A stretch of DNA of 64,000 nt, taken from Anaerolineales bacterium. GTDB taxonomy: Bacteria > Chloroflexota > Anaerolineae > Anaerolineales > UBA11579. This document shows, piece after piece, positions 25,809-34,900 of this stretch; positions within the stretch are counted from its first letter, which is position 1, and each line of letters opens with the position of its first letter. Both the position numbers and the translations under genes were made by a program. Location of the stretch: assembly GCA_026129305.1 (NCBI GenBank), contig JAHCII010000002.1, positions 62,001-126,000 on the forward strand, read 5' to 3'. Under the pieces are notes generated by a model, which saw only the letters and a list, made by a program, of their open reading frames with translations, had not been told where the DNA came from and made no database searches.

Positions 25809-26312
25809 TCAGATCTTTCCTTCGGGGGGCGGGGGAGACGCGTAGGTGTCTTTGTCCAGGAAGTCGCCCTTGCGCGCACTGGCTTGCTCATAGGCGCTGG
25901 TTTCACGCTGGCGACGGCTGTAGCATTCGTTGCACTCCCAGGCACGCCGCGGGTCGGCGTCTGCCCCACTGCGCTCAAAATCGGCCGCGGGCCGGAACTG
26001 CTTGCAGGTGTAGCATTGCTGCAAAACCAGCTGCGAATAACCGGGGTTGGCTTTAGCCGCCTCGTTCTCGATTGGGGTGGCGCGTTTGGGCAGGCCGGCC
26101 ACCCAACCCCAGCCGTCTTGGCTGCGCTGAATGGTGCCGCCCTGGCTGACCAGCTGCGGGGAGAAGTCCCAGGCGCCCTCCCGGGCGGTCAGGCCGCGGG
26201 CTTGATACCCACCGTCCTTCAGGCGGTACACAAAGGCGGTATTGTCGCTCAGCCGGTAGGCGCGGATGGCGCCTTCGGCCGCCGCTTTTTCCAAGATTTG
26301 TTCATAGCTCAT
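25809..26312 (-). CDS. Cytoplasmic protein with CxxC...CxxC zinc-ribbon-like motif
   Basis: 167 residues. The first 90 residues have a repeated-beta look (FVYRLKDGGYQARGLTAREGAWDF). The second part has CYTCKQFRPAADF and WECNECYSRRQRE, two Cys pairs about 30 residues apart, suggesting zinc binding. No family recognised. Coupled to the 58-residue membrane protein downstream. Confidence 0.7.
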   Translation of the reverse strand: MSYEQILEKAAAEGAIRAYRLSDNTAFVYRLKDGGYQARGLTAREGAWDFSPQLVSQGGTIQRSQDGWGWVAGLPKRATPIENEAAKANPGYSQLVLQQCYTCKQFRPAADFERSGADADPRRAWECNECYSRRQRETSAYEQASARKGDFLDKDTYASPPPPEGKI

Positions 26313-26371
26313 GCTGCGGTCACCTCTGTGATGGGGGCAATAGTAGGAGGATTATAACGGCTCGTTCGCCG

Positions 26372-26800
26372 CTACTCCACCGGCTTGAAATAGTTGGTCA
26401 TGCGGCCGCGGCAGAGCAGTTCACCGCTCTCCTCCAGCAGCACATCCACCTCGTGCACGGCGTGCGTCCGCCCCCGGCGCAGCAGGCGGGCGGTGGCCCG
26501 CAGCGTGCCCGCCGTGGCGGAGCGCAGATGGCTGGCGCTGACCTCGATGCCCACCGGGCGCGCCAGTTCCAGGTCAGCGCCAAAGGCGGCATGGCTGCTG
26601 GCTGCGGTCTCGATCAAGAACAGGCTAATGCCGCCGTGCAGCAGCCCGAAAGGTTGGCGCAGCGCATCGGTGATCGGCAGGCGCAGGGTCAGGCTGTGCT
26701 CGTCCACATCCAACACTTCGCCGCCCAGGCGGCCAAAGGCGGAGCGGGCGTGGCCTTCGCGCGCCATTGCCAGCCAAGTCTCTTTGTCTAAGGTAGGCAT
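26372..26800 (-). CDS. PaaI-type hotdog thioesterase
   Basis: 142 residues. The motif FGLLHGGISLFLIETAASSHA is the hotdog acyl-CoA thioesterase signature (HGG and a downstream acid). LRATARLLRRGRTHAVHEVDVL is the typical beta-sheet part. It cleaves acyl- or aryl-CoA; the substrate is not apparent. The ATG lies seven bases after the rdgB stop, so both are probably one operon. Confidence 0.85.
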   Translation of the reverse strand: MPTLDKETWLAMAREGHARSAFGRLGGEVLDVDEHSLTLRLPITDALRQPFGLLHGGISLFLIETAASSHAAFGADLELARPVGIEVSASHLRSATAGTLRATARLLRRGRTHAVHEVDVLLEESGELLCRGRMTNYFKPVE

Positions 26801-26807
26801 GGCTTCA

Positions 26808-27422
26808 TTATAAAGTGCCGTCTAAACCAAAGGCGGCGCGCAGTTGGGGCTTGATCCTGGCCACGGCATCTGCCCGGTGGCTGATCTGGTTCTTTTCCTT
26901 GAAGCTGAACTCGGCCATCGTACGTCCCGTGCCCGCCACGACGAAGATTGGGTCGTAGCCGAAACCGCCCACGCCGCGCGCTTGGGCAACGATCTGCCCG
27001 CGGCATTCCCCTTGCGCAAAATGCAGCTGCGGCTGCGGGTCGCCCGGCAGCGCCAGGCACACGGTGGAGACGAAGCGCGCCGTCCAGGGCTGCGGGTGGC
27101 CGGCCAGCAGTTCCAACAAGCGGGCGCGCCGCTGGGCATCGTCGCCCGGGCTGAGCCGGGCGGAGTGCACGCCTGGGGCACCGCCCAGCGCCGCCACCTC
27201 CAAACCGCTGTCGTCCGCCAGGCAGGGCAGGCTGCTGGCCTGCGAGAATGCCGCCGCTTTCAGTGCCGCGTTGGCGGCGTAGTCGACCCCGTCTTCGAGC
27301 ACCTCCAGCTGGTCCAGGCCCACGTCGGCCGGCGCCAGCAATTGCACGGGCACATCCACCAGCAGGGCGGTCAGCTCACTCAGCTTGTCGCGGTTGCCGC
27401 TGGCCAGCAACAGTCGTTCCAT
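26808..27422 (-). CDS. rdgB: XTP/dITP diphosphatase (RdgB/HAM1)
   Basis: 204 residues. LLLASGNRDKLSEL is the N-terminal phosphate-binding signature; ADDSGLEVAALGGAPGVHSAR and GFGYDPIFVV...FSFKEKNQISHRADAV complete the family core. It removes deaminated purine nucleotides from the pool. ATG 27422 was chosen over 27431 because the family starts just before the SGN motif. Confidence 0.94.
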   Translation of the reverse strand: MERLLLASGNRDKLSELTALLVDVPVQLLAPADVGLDQLEVLEDGVDYAANAALKAAAFSQASSLPCLADDSGLEVAALGGAPGVHSARLSPGDDAQRRARLLELLAGHPQPWTARFVSTVCLALPGDPQPQLHFAQGECRGQIVAQARGVGGFGYDPIFVVAGTGRTMAEFSFKEKNQISHRADAVARIKPQLRAAFGLDGTL

Positions 27423-27505
27423 GGACTGCATTCTAAGCCATTCTGCGGCATGACCCCACGCGCGGGGGTAGGCCTGCCTAACAGCGCTGTATGTGCGGTT
27501 GCTTG

Positions 27506-27533
27506 TTGACTATTTTGCAATTTTTGTTATACT
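27506..27533 (+). promoter_or_regulatory. Promoter of the yceD-rpoD operon
   Basis: TTGACT at 27506, 16-base spacer, TATACT at 27528. About 100 bases of leader follow, with a 9-bp hairpin (AGAATCCTT / AAGGATTCT) followed by TTTT that may attenuate. Confidence 0.7.
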
Positions 27534-27632
27534 TTTCCCAAGTTATTCAGAATCCTTTGCAATATCGGCTGCGAAGGATTCTTTTGCAAAACAGCGCCGG
27601 ACTCACCAGAAAAGGCGCATTGCGATACGAAC

Positions 27633-28148
27633 ATGACCACGCGCGTGAACCCACTTCGCATCAATGTCGGCTTTTTGGTTAAAGCCGAGGTGGGTTACAC
27701 CCGCACCATCGAATTTGATGAAGCCGAGATGGTGCTGCCGCCAGACCTGACCGTGTATGACCTGCGCGGTGCGGCCACATTTGGCCGCACGCCCCAGGGC
27801 TTGGTGGCGGAGGTGGCCCTCAGCGGCCGCACCAGCGTGGAATGTGTGCGCTGCCTGGACGAGTTTGAGCAGCCTATCGCCACGCAGTTCATGGATTTGT
27901 ACGCCTTTGATGAACGTTCGGTGACCGAGTCGCAGCTGCTGCTGCCGGCCGACCATCACATTGATCTGGCTCCATTGGGTCGCGAGTACCTGCTGCTGGA
28001 CCTGCCGTTCACCCCGCTGTGCCAGCCGGATTGTCAGGGCCTGTGTCCGGTATGTGGCAACAACCGCAACCACCAGGCCTGTGAGCATGCCGACCCGTTT
28101 GATCCGCGCCTGATGGCGCTCAAGGATTTATTAGACCCCAAGGAGTAG
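27633..28148 (+). CDS. YceD/DUF177 family protein
   Basis: 171 residues. C-terminal signature LPFTPLCQPDCQGLCPVCG with four Cys, and VECVRCLDEFE in the middle, are the YceD family pattern. YceD is linked to 23S rRNA or ribosome assembly and is normally next to rpmF. Here rpmF is missing and the principal sigma factor follows. No ribosome site is visible close to the ATG. Confidence 0.9.
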   Translation: MTTRVNPLRINVGFLVKAEVGYTRTIEFDEAEMVLPPDLTVYDLRGAATFGRTPQGLVAEVALSGRTSVECVRCLDEFEQPIATQFMDLYAFDERSVTESQLLLPADHHIDLAPLGREYLLLDLPFTPLCQPDCQGLCPVCGNNRNHQACEHADPFDPRLMALKDLLDPKE

Positions 28149-28187
28149 TGTCCGGCGCGCGCCTTGCGCCGTGGCCAAGGAGGCATT

Positions 28188-29324
28188 ATGGCTTTTCAAT
28201 CCAAGCAACAAATCGATGAACAGAACGCCACCCTGTTGGGTGAGCGCCTGCAGGGCTTACCGGTTTCGCCCGAGGGTTTTGCTGTGCTGGACGAAGATCA
28301 GGATTTCCAGCGCCTGGAAATGCACTTCATGACCCATGCAGAGCCTGAAGACGCGGCGGATGATTTCCATGCGCTCGACATGGAAATGCCGGAAGCCTAC
28401 GAGCTGCCTCAGGATGAAGTCATCGACACGGTCGGACTCTACTTGAAAGAGATGGCCCGCGTGCCCCTGCTGACCATGGAGCAGGAGGTGGACCTGGCCA
28501 AGCGCATTGAAGCCGGCAAGAAGGCCCGCCGCCAGCTGAACAAGCTCAACGGCAGCACACCGCCGGCCAAGCGCGCCCAGCTGGATGCCGTCATTGAAGA
28601 CGGCCGCTTGGCCCGCGAGCACCTGATCAAGGCCAATACGCGCCTGGTGGTCAGCATCGCCAAAAAATACATGGGCCGCGGCGTGCCTTTCCTGGATCTG
28701 ATCCAGGAAGGCAACCTGGGCCTGATGAAGGGCGTCGCCAAGTTCGACTATCGCCTGGGTTTCCGCTTCTCGACCTATGCCACCTGGTGGATCCGCCAGA
28801 CCATCACCCGCTCGATCGCCGACCAGGGCCGCACCATCCGCGTGCCGGTGCACATGATCGACCGCATTCGGCTGATGTACAAGGCGGCCCACACGCTGGA
28901 ACAGCGCCTGGGCCGCCCGGCCAGCATCGAAGACCTGGCTGAGGAACTGAACGAAGACATTGAGAAGGTCGACTGGATGCTGCGCGTCTCCTGGCTGCCG
29001 CTCTCACTGGAGAGCCCGGTGGGCGACGAGGAAGACTCCGAGCTGGGCATGTTCGTCGAAGATGAGAGCAGCCCCAGCCCCAGCCAGTCTGCCTACAAGA
29101 ACATGATGGAGCAAAAGGTGGCTGAAGTGCTGGCCACGCTGACCCCGCGCGAAGCGCGCATCCTGCGCCTGCGCTTCGGTCTGGAGAACGGCCGGGCATA
29201 CACCCTCGAAGAAGTTGGCGAGAAGTTTGGCCTGACCCGCGAGCGCATCCGCCAGATCGAGGGCAAGGCCCTGCGCCGCCTGCGCCACCCCAAGCGTGCC
29301 CGCCAGTTGCGCGAGTACCTCTAA
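28188..29324 (+). CDS. rpoD: Principal sigma factor, sigma-70 family
   Basis: 378 residues. ATG follows AGGAGG. Regions 1.2 (VGLYLKEMARVPLLT), 2 (GLMKGVAKFDYRLGFRFSTYATWWIRQ), 3 (RVPVHMIDRIR) and 4 (TLTPREARILRLRFGLENGRAYTLEEVGEKFGLTRERIRQIEGKAL) are all full. It recognises TTGACA/TATAAT promoters, and several such promoters are visible in the window. The N-terminal 70 residues are shorter than in E. coli, lacking region 1.1. Confidence 0.95.
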   Translation: MAFQSKQQIDEQNATLLGERLQGLPVSPEGFAVLDEDQDFQRLEMHFMTHAEPEDAADDFHALDMEMPEAYELPQDEVIDTVGLYLKEMARVPLLTMEQEVDLAKRIEAGKKARRQLNKLNGSTPPAKRAQLDAVIEDGRLAREHLIKANTRLVVSIAKKYMGRGVPFLDLIQEGNLGLMKGVAKFDYRLGFRFSTYATWWIRQTITRSIADQGRTIRVPVHMIDRIRLMYKAAHTLEQRLGRPASIEDLAEELNEDIEKVDWMLRVSWLPLSLESPVGDEEDSELGMFVEDESSPSPSQSAYKNMMEQKVAEVLATLTPREARILRLRFGLENGRAYTLEEVGEKFGLTRERIRQIEGKALRRLRHPKRARQLREYL

Positions 29325-29352
29325 AAACCGAAATCCTTCTCCTCTTGGAAAC

Positions 29353-29385
29353 AGAAAGGCCGCGTCCCCGAAGCGCGGTCTTTCT
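29353..29385 (+). terminator. Terminator of rpoD
   Basis: AGAAAGGCCGCG / CGCGGTCTTTCT stem, loop of about nine bases. Confidence 0.7.
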
Positions 29386-29419
29386 GCTTAAGGTTTACTA
29401 TAAGGGCGTGGGGCAACCA

Positions 29420-30505
29420 ATGCGCGCCAGACCAAAATCACTCTCCGCCTTCTTTGCCCTGTACCGCCTGCCACTGGCCCTGGGCGCCATCGCCTTTCTG
29501 CTGCCTTTGCTGCCACGCGCCTTGGCTGGCAGCCAGTCGGTCTGGCTGGCGGTGCTTTGGCTGCTGGCCTTGGCCCTGCTTGCACCCTGGGGGCCTTGCT
29601 GGGCTGGGCTCTGGCCTGGTTCGGCCGCGGCCCAATCGCCCAGCTCGGCGCCCTGGCGCTGAGCATCACGGCAGGGTTTTTCATGCTGATTGTGGGGCTG
29701 AGGCTGGTTGACCTGCTGGAAACGCACCTGGCTGCCCATTGGCGGCGGGAATACTCCATCCTGGTAGCCGGCCTGATACTTTGGGCTGTGTTTCGCGGCG
29801 GCTTTGCTCTCATGCGCTTTTTGACCGCCCGGCTGCTGGCCCGCATGCAGCAAGACCGGCGTACCGGGCGGCTGGCCGCGCACAAAGACCACCAGCGTGT
29901 GCGCTTTCCCGGCTATATCGCCAAACCGGCCAAGGCCCTGGCCTATCCGATCTTGACGCTTCTGGTTGTCTTCATCAGCAGTTCAATGGCCTTCTTTATC
30001 CCCAGCTTTTCGGCTCCACTGTTCTGGTTTGTGATTGTGCTTTCAGGCGCGGCTGCGCTGGCCATGTATGCCTATCGGCAGCGTGGCGCACAAGCCAAGC
30101 CGCTTGTGGGGCTTCTGTGGAGTGCCGGAGCCCTGCTGGCCACGGCCAAGGCTCTGCAGCCCAAGCTGTTTGCCAACCTGCCCACGGCATTGCTGGCAGT
30201 GCTTAGCCTAGTGGCGCTTTTCGTGCTCCTGCACTTTGCCTTGCCAGCCGCGACTTTGTGGGTGCGTCGCGAGATGTTTGGCCCCCACCACCAGGCTGGG
30301 CCGGGGCTGTCTCTCGATCTCTCTTGGGCTGGTGGGCATCGGCGGGGTCTTGGGGGCCAGCTGGGAGCGCCGGCTGGCACAGCAGATAGATGACAGAAAT
30401 ACATCGTTTGCCATCATGGGCGCCTGCCTGTTATTTGTGACCTTCTTGGTACTGAATACGGTGGTGTCCCAGTACATCCACGACAGACAGCCTCGCCAAG
30501 AGTAG
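29420..30505 (+). pseudogene. Multi-span membrane protein gene with two compensating frameshifts
   Basis: The reading starts at ATG 29420 (MRARPKSLSAFFALYRLPLALG), shifts near 29580-29590 at a G5 run (one base apparently missing), continues in another frame (GALLGWALAWFGRGPIAQLG...) through about eight spans, and shifts back near 30300 in a G/C run (one extra base), ending with LGLVGIGGVLGASWERRLAQQIDD...YIHDRQPRQE. The intact protein would be about 360 residues. No family recognised. Either a decaying gene or two sequencing indels. Confidence 0.7.
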
Positions 30506-30506
30506 G

Positions 30507-30535
30507 AAAAACGCCCCTAAAGGAGGGGCGTTTTT
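30507..30535. terminator. Bidirectional terminator before corA 3' end
   Basis: AAAAACGCCCCT / AGGGGCGTTTTT stem between the convergent membrane-protein gene and corA. Confidence 0.85.
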
Positions 30536-30557
30536 GAACCTTTGTCTGCTTGGGTGG

Positions 30558-31490
30558 CTAAAACCAGCCGCGCTTGCGAAAGATCAGGATGGCGGTCAGC
30601 ATCAGCACCAGGCTGATGCCCACCGTCAGCCAGAAGGCGTGCGGCGTCTCGCTGAACGGCAGGCCCACGTTCATCCCATAAAAGCTGGCCACCAGGGTCG
30701 GCAGACCCAGCACCAGCGTCACCGAGGTCAGCACTTTGACCACGTCGTTCTGGTTGTTGGAGATCATCGAAGCGAAGGCATCCATCATCTGGTTCAAAAT
30801 GTTGCTGGAGATGTTGTTCATTTCGATCGCCTGCATCGTCTCGGTCAATACATCATCCAGCAGGTCCTGGTCTTCCTCAAATTGGTTGAACAGGCGCATG
30901 CGCTGCAAACGCTCGATCATGACTTCATTGGTCTTCAACGCCGTAGAAAAATACACCAGGCTCTTTTGGTACTTCAACAGCCGGAAAAGGTCTTTGTTGT
31001 CGATCGACACGGTCAGGCGTTCTTCCAGGTTGTCCACCAGGCGGTTGATAGTGGTCAGGTGCTTGAGGTAGAGCTTGGCCGTATTGAACAGGATGTGCAG
31101 GATAAAGGTGTTGTGCTTGCGGGTGTGCAGCGGATATTCCTTGTTCTTCTTGGACTCGCGCAGGCTTTCCGTGTTGAACTTGGACACGGTCATGATCCAC
31201 TTGGCCGAGGTGATGATCGCCAGCGGCACCGAAGTGTAAGGGATGTCTTCATGGTCACCCTGGAAGTAAGGCACGCGCAAAATAATGTAGGTGATGCCGT
31301 CGTAACGCTCCACCCGGGCCAGCTCGTCCACGTCCAAGGCGTAGGTGATCGCCTCTTCGGGCGCGCCCCAGTCCACCAGCTGCTCAATTTCGTCGGCGTG
31401 CGGCGCTACCGCGTTGATCCAGACGCCTTTGGAGACGCGCTCCTGCTGGACCAGTTTGCCGTTCGGCATGGTCTTGAAGATTTGGATCAT
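30558..31490 (-). CDS. corA: CorA-family Mg2+/divalent-metal channel
   Basis: About 310 residues. The GMN signature (ASFYGMNVGLPFSETPHAFW) sits between two C-terminal spans, and the long cytoplasmic alpha-helical funnel (about 110-250) is present. Forms a pentameric Mg2+ channel. ATG 31490 has AAGGAG six bases before it. A terminator-like hairpin lies 30-60 bases upstream of the start on the same strand, so expression may be controlled by attenuation. Confidence 0.93.
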   Translation of the reverse strand: MIQIFKTMPNGKLVQQERVSKGVWINAVAPHADEIEQLVDWGAPEEAITYALDVDELARVERYDGITYIILRVPYFQGDHEDIPYTSVPLAIITSAKWIMTVSKFNTESLRESKKNKEYPLHTRKHNTFILHILFNTAKLYLKHLTTINRLVDNLEERLTVSIDNKDLFRLLKYQKSLVYFSTALKTNEVMIERLQRMRLFNQFEEDQDLLDDVLTETMQAIEMNNISSNILNQMMDAFASMISNNQNDVVKVLTSVTLVLGLPTLVASFYGMNVGLPFSETPHAFWLTVGISLVLMLTAILIFRKRGWF

Positions 31491-31517
31491 GTATTGCTCC
31501 TTCCGGAGCAAGCGGGG

Positions 31518-31660
31518 TTAAAAACAAAACCCGGCACCTGAAGACGGCCGGGTTGGGGAGAGGCAGGCAGGCTTAAGCCAGGCGAGCTAAGCGGCTCTCC
31601 AAACAGGCACGTCGAACAAGGCGCAACGCTTGCTCGATAACGGATCGATGTCTAAACTAC
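31518..31660 (-). promoter_or_regulatory. corA leader with intrinsic terminator, candidate attenuator or Mg-sensing RNA
   Basis: On the minus strand, 8-bp stem AACCCGGC / GCCGGGTT (31528-31554) is followed by a T-rich run, 28 bases before the corA ATG. Upstream, GGAGAG (31595-31600) pairs with CTCTCC (31557-31562) around an inner GCTTA / TAAGC stem. A TTGACA lies at 31661-31666. It does not clearly match the M-box. The overall layout suggests premature termination control. Confidence 0.5.
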
Positions 31661-31720
31661 TGTCAACTTCCATAGTTACCCAGCCAGTCTACTCCTCCGC
31701 TTGGCGCCTGTCAACACCGG

Positions 31721-31898
31721 CTAGCGCAACTCGCTGCGGGCGTAGTAAAAAAGCAAGTACAAGATCGCCAACGGAGAATGAAGTTGCCGATGAAGCCCAG
31801 CAGCAAGCCCAGACCGCCCAACTGCCAGCTGGGCTGGAAGATGAGTAACAAAGCGGGCAGGGTGAGCAAAACAGCAGAAGCACGCGTAGTTTGTTCAT
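31721..31898 (-). pseudogene. Small membrane-protein gene with two frameshifts
   Basis: The start MNKLRVLLL (ATG 31898, GGGATACAA upstream) fits a membrane protein, but frame must change near 31865 to read VLLTLPALLLIFQPSWQLGG and again near 31775 to read AILYLLFYYARSELR before the stop at 31721. Likely a former 60-residue two-span protein, or an assembly with two indels. Confidence 0.55.
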
Positions 31899-31906
31899 TT
31901 GTATCC

Positions 31907-34900
31907 CTAGGGTTGTGATTGCACCATCCAAGCCGGGCTCCACGGCCCTGGCTCGTTTAGTGCATTGTAGGCGCGTATACGCCAGTAGTATTTGCCAGGG
32001 GCCACAGGTGCCCAGCTGTAACTTGTCTGATCCTGTTCAAGAATGGCGTTTTGTACAAGACTTTTGAAGTTTGCCGTTGTGGAAATCTCTATCTCGTAAT
32101 GGTCTCCCCACGGTATGTCGTTCCAGGTGAAGGTTAGCTCGCCGGGAGCCAGTGGGGCTTTATCTGCGGGTGATACCAGGCCAACTCTGCCTGGCTTTAC
32201 TTGGATGACATGAATCGCATAAGGGTGGCTCCAACCGCTCCAATTCCCGGCAGCATCGCGTGCTTGTACACGCCAGAACAAGACGCCGACGAATTCTTCA
32301 CTTAGTACCGGTTTCAAACTGTTCTTGGCCAGGGGGCCAGATTCGAACACTGGGCTGGTGAACAACACATCCGTCGCGATCTGCAGATTGAATGCTGTAG
32401 CGCCAGCCGGCTTGCTCCATTGCAACGCAGGCATTCCGCGATGGTTGAGACTGTTGTTGACAGGTTTCAGCAGGATCGGAATGGCTGGTGGTGTGGTGTC
32501 GACTGTGAAGATGCGATGGTTGCTCCAGCGGCCTGGATAATCCAGATTATTTACTGCCCTTATTCGCCAGAAATATTTTCCATCCGGCAATTCAGGAGAC
32601 GTGAAGGAGTTTGAGAGCAACCCACTCTCATTTATGACCAGGTTATTTGTAGCGAAATTTGCAGCCCGTGAGATTTGGATCTCGTAACCAGTTGCAGTAG
32701 CTAGAACAGCCCATTGCAGCGAAACTTCGTTATTATTGGTCAGGAAGTTATTGTTTGGCAACTGCAGGGCTGGGGCTCCCAGTGGGGCAGGAGTGATCGT
32801 GAATTTTGCCGCTGGCATCCAAGTGGTTCCGCCATCAGTACTTAGCCGCCAGTAATAATGGCCAAAAGGCAGTGCTGTAGCCGGCTGGTATTTCACTGTC
32901 GCCGGCGTCAAATTCGAAACAGAAAGCACTACATCCAAGAAACCCTCATCGTTGGCTATCTGCAGGCTGTATCCGGGAATGCCAGCACCTTTCGCCCATT
33001 GGAATGTGGGATGGGGGTTGGTTAAGTAGCTTTCTGCCTTAGGGGTATTCATTAGCGAAGGCGTAAAGTTACGTATTTCACTCCATTCACTTATGTTGCC
33101 TGCGGCGTCAATAGCACGCAGCCGCCAGTAAATGGTTTGGCCGTAAGTTAAAGCCTGTGCGCTGGCTAACTTGTAGACGAGTGTAGTGGTCTCTGCGTTT
33201 CCCAGAGGGCTGGAGAAATCTTGATTGTCATCCCAAATCAGTTCGTAGCGAGACGCGGTAATGGTTTTGGCCCATCTGAATTGCGGCGTTAGATTCGCTT
33301 GATTGCTGCCTTGGGCTGGGGCCCCTAAATGGGGTGCGGGGGGAGGCGTAGTATCCAAGGTGAAGCTACGCATGGTGCTCCAGGGGCCGGGTTGCCCTTC
33401 TGGGCCCAGCGCGCGGACTTTCCAATAGTATTGGCCATCACCGACAAGAGGTGCCGAAAGTGTGAAAGCTAACACTGGCTCCGCTTCCAGGAGTAACGTT
33501 TCGTTTACCTCGGGGCTGAGGAATTTCTTGTCATTGTCTATTAAGATCTGATATTGCTCACCCCAGTCAACCTGGCTCCAGGAAAAGACCGGCAGATCAC
33601 TAGCAGAAACTGTGTTGTTTAGTGGTGCTGTCAGCATTGGTCCAGCCGATGGCGCGGGTGGGCTGACCACCGATATCAAGGCACGCCCATCTGTATTGTC
33701 GTCCTCCTGGCTCTCCGTAATGAGGCAATTGGAATCAACAGTTACAAACAGCTCCTGCATACCTTGCGGGAGCGCATCAAGTTCGATATCAAATTGCTTA
33801 TATTCGCCCGCTTCCAAACCGGTAAAGGACACAGATTCGTCACCACGGTCATCTGAACAGAACTCTGGCTCTCGGTTAATGTAAACATCTAAGAAAATCT
33901 CATAATCAGGATGCACATCAGCTACACCGATATTCTCCACAGCGATGCTCAATATGACGGGGAGATGGGTATAGGATGTTGGGGAGTAACCGGTGGTTAC
34001 TTTCAGATTGGGCAAGCTGGGATCATAGGTGGTGAATACCCACCAGCTGTTGCTGTTTGCAAGTGTTTGCCCCGCAGCATTCACAGCCCGCACTTGCCAG
34101 TAATAGGTGGTGTTGGGCAATAAACCAGTCAGTAATTTGGATAAATTTATGCCGTTGGTTTGCCATGAAGTGTCGCAGACAGCGTTGTTATTCGTATCAA
34201 TACAGTATTCATAAGAAGTGGCCCCATTGGCCGCAACCCATGAAATCATTGGGGCTTTTGACTGATTCAGGGCATTATTTTCTGGACTGCTCTTGCCAAA
34301 GGCAGCTGGAGCGATTGGTGCAGTTGTGAACGCCCACCAAGTGCCGCCGTTGGCCATCACGTTGCCGCCTGAATTGACAGCCCGCACTTGCCAGTAATAC
34401 GTTGTGTTAGGCGTCAAGCTGGAAAGCGCCTTGGAAGTACTGGAGCCGTTGGACTGCCAAGAAGCATCACATATATTGTTATTGTTGGTGTCAATGCAGT
34501 ATTCGTATGAAGTCGCGCCGCTGGCCGCCCCCCAAGAAAGAGTCGGCGTTTGTGATTGGTTGGTGGCGTTGTTGGCAGGCGCACTTTTGTTGAGGGCGCC
34601 GGGCAGCGAGACGCTTACCAGTGTGAAGCGCATGGCGCTGAAAGACACAGTGCGGGTGAGGTTCGCCTCATTGTTTAGGTCTACCAGTTTCACCTGTCCG
34701 GCATTGCCAGCGTTGAAGGCAAAGCTACCCAAGCTGACCCACTTGCCAGCGTTGCTTCCCTGGTTAATAGTGGCTGTTGAGGAACCGCCAGCGTGAGTTA
34801 CCGTGTAGTTTGCCTTAGTTGTATCACCAGGAATGCTTAAGGTAGGACATTGCCAAGTGAGCGCCGCATGGCTTGGAATATAAACTTCCACTTTATAGGT

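Noticed and set aside
31518..31660. Standard M-box riboswitch
   Set aside because: The conserved M-box core could not be found by eye, so only a generic attenuator is claimed.
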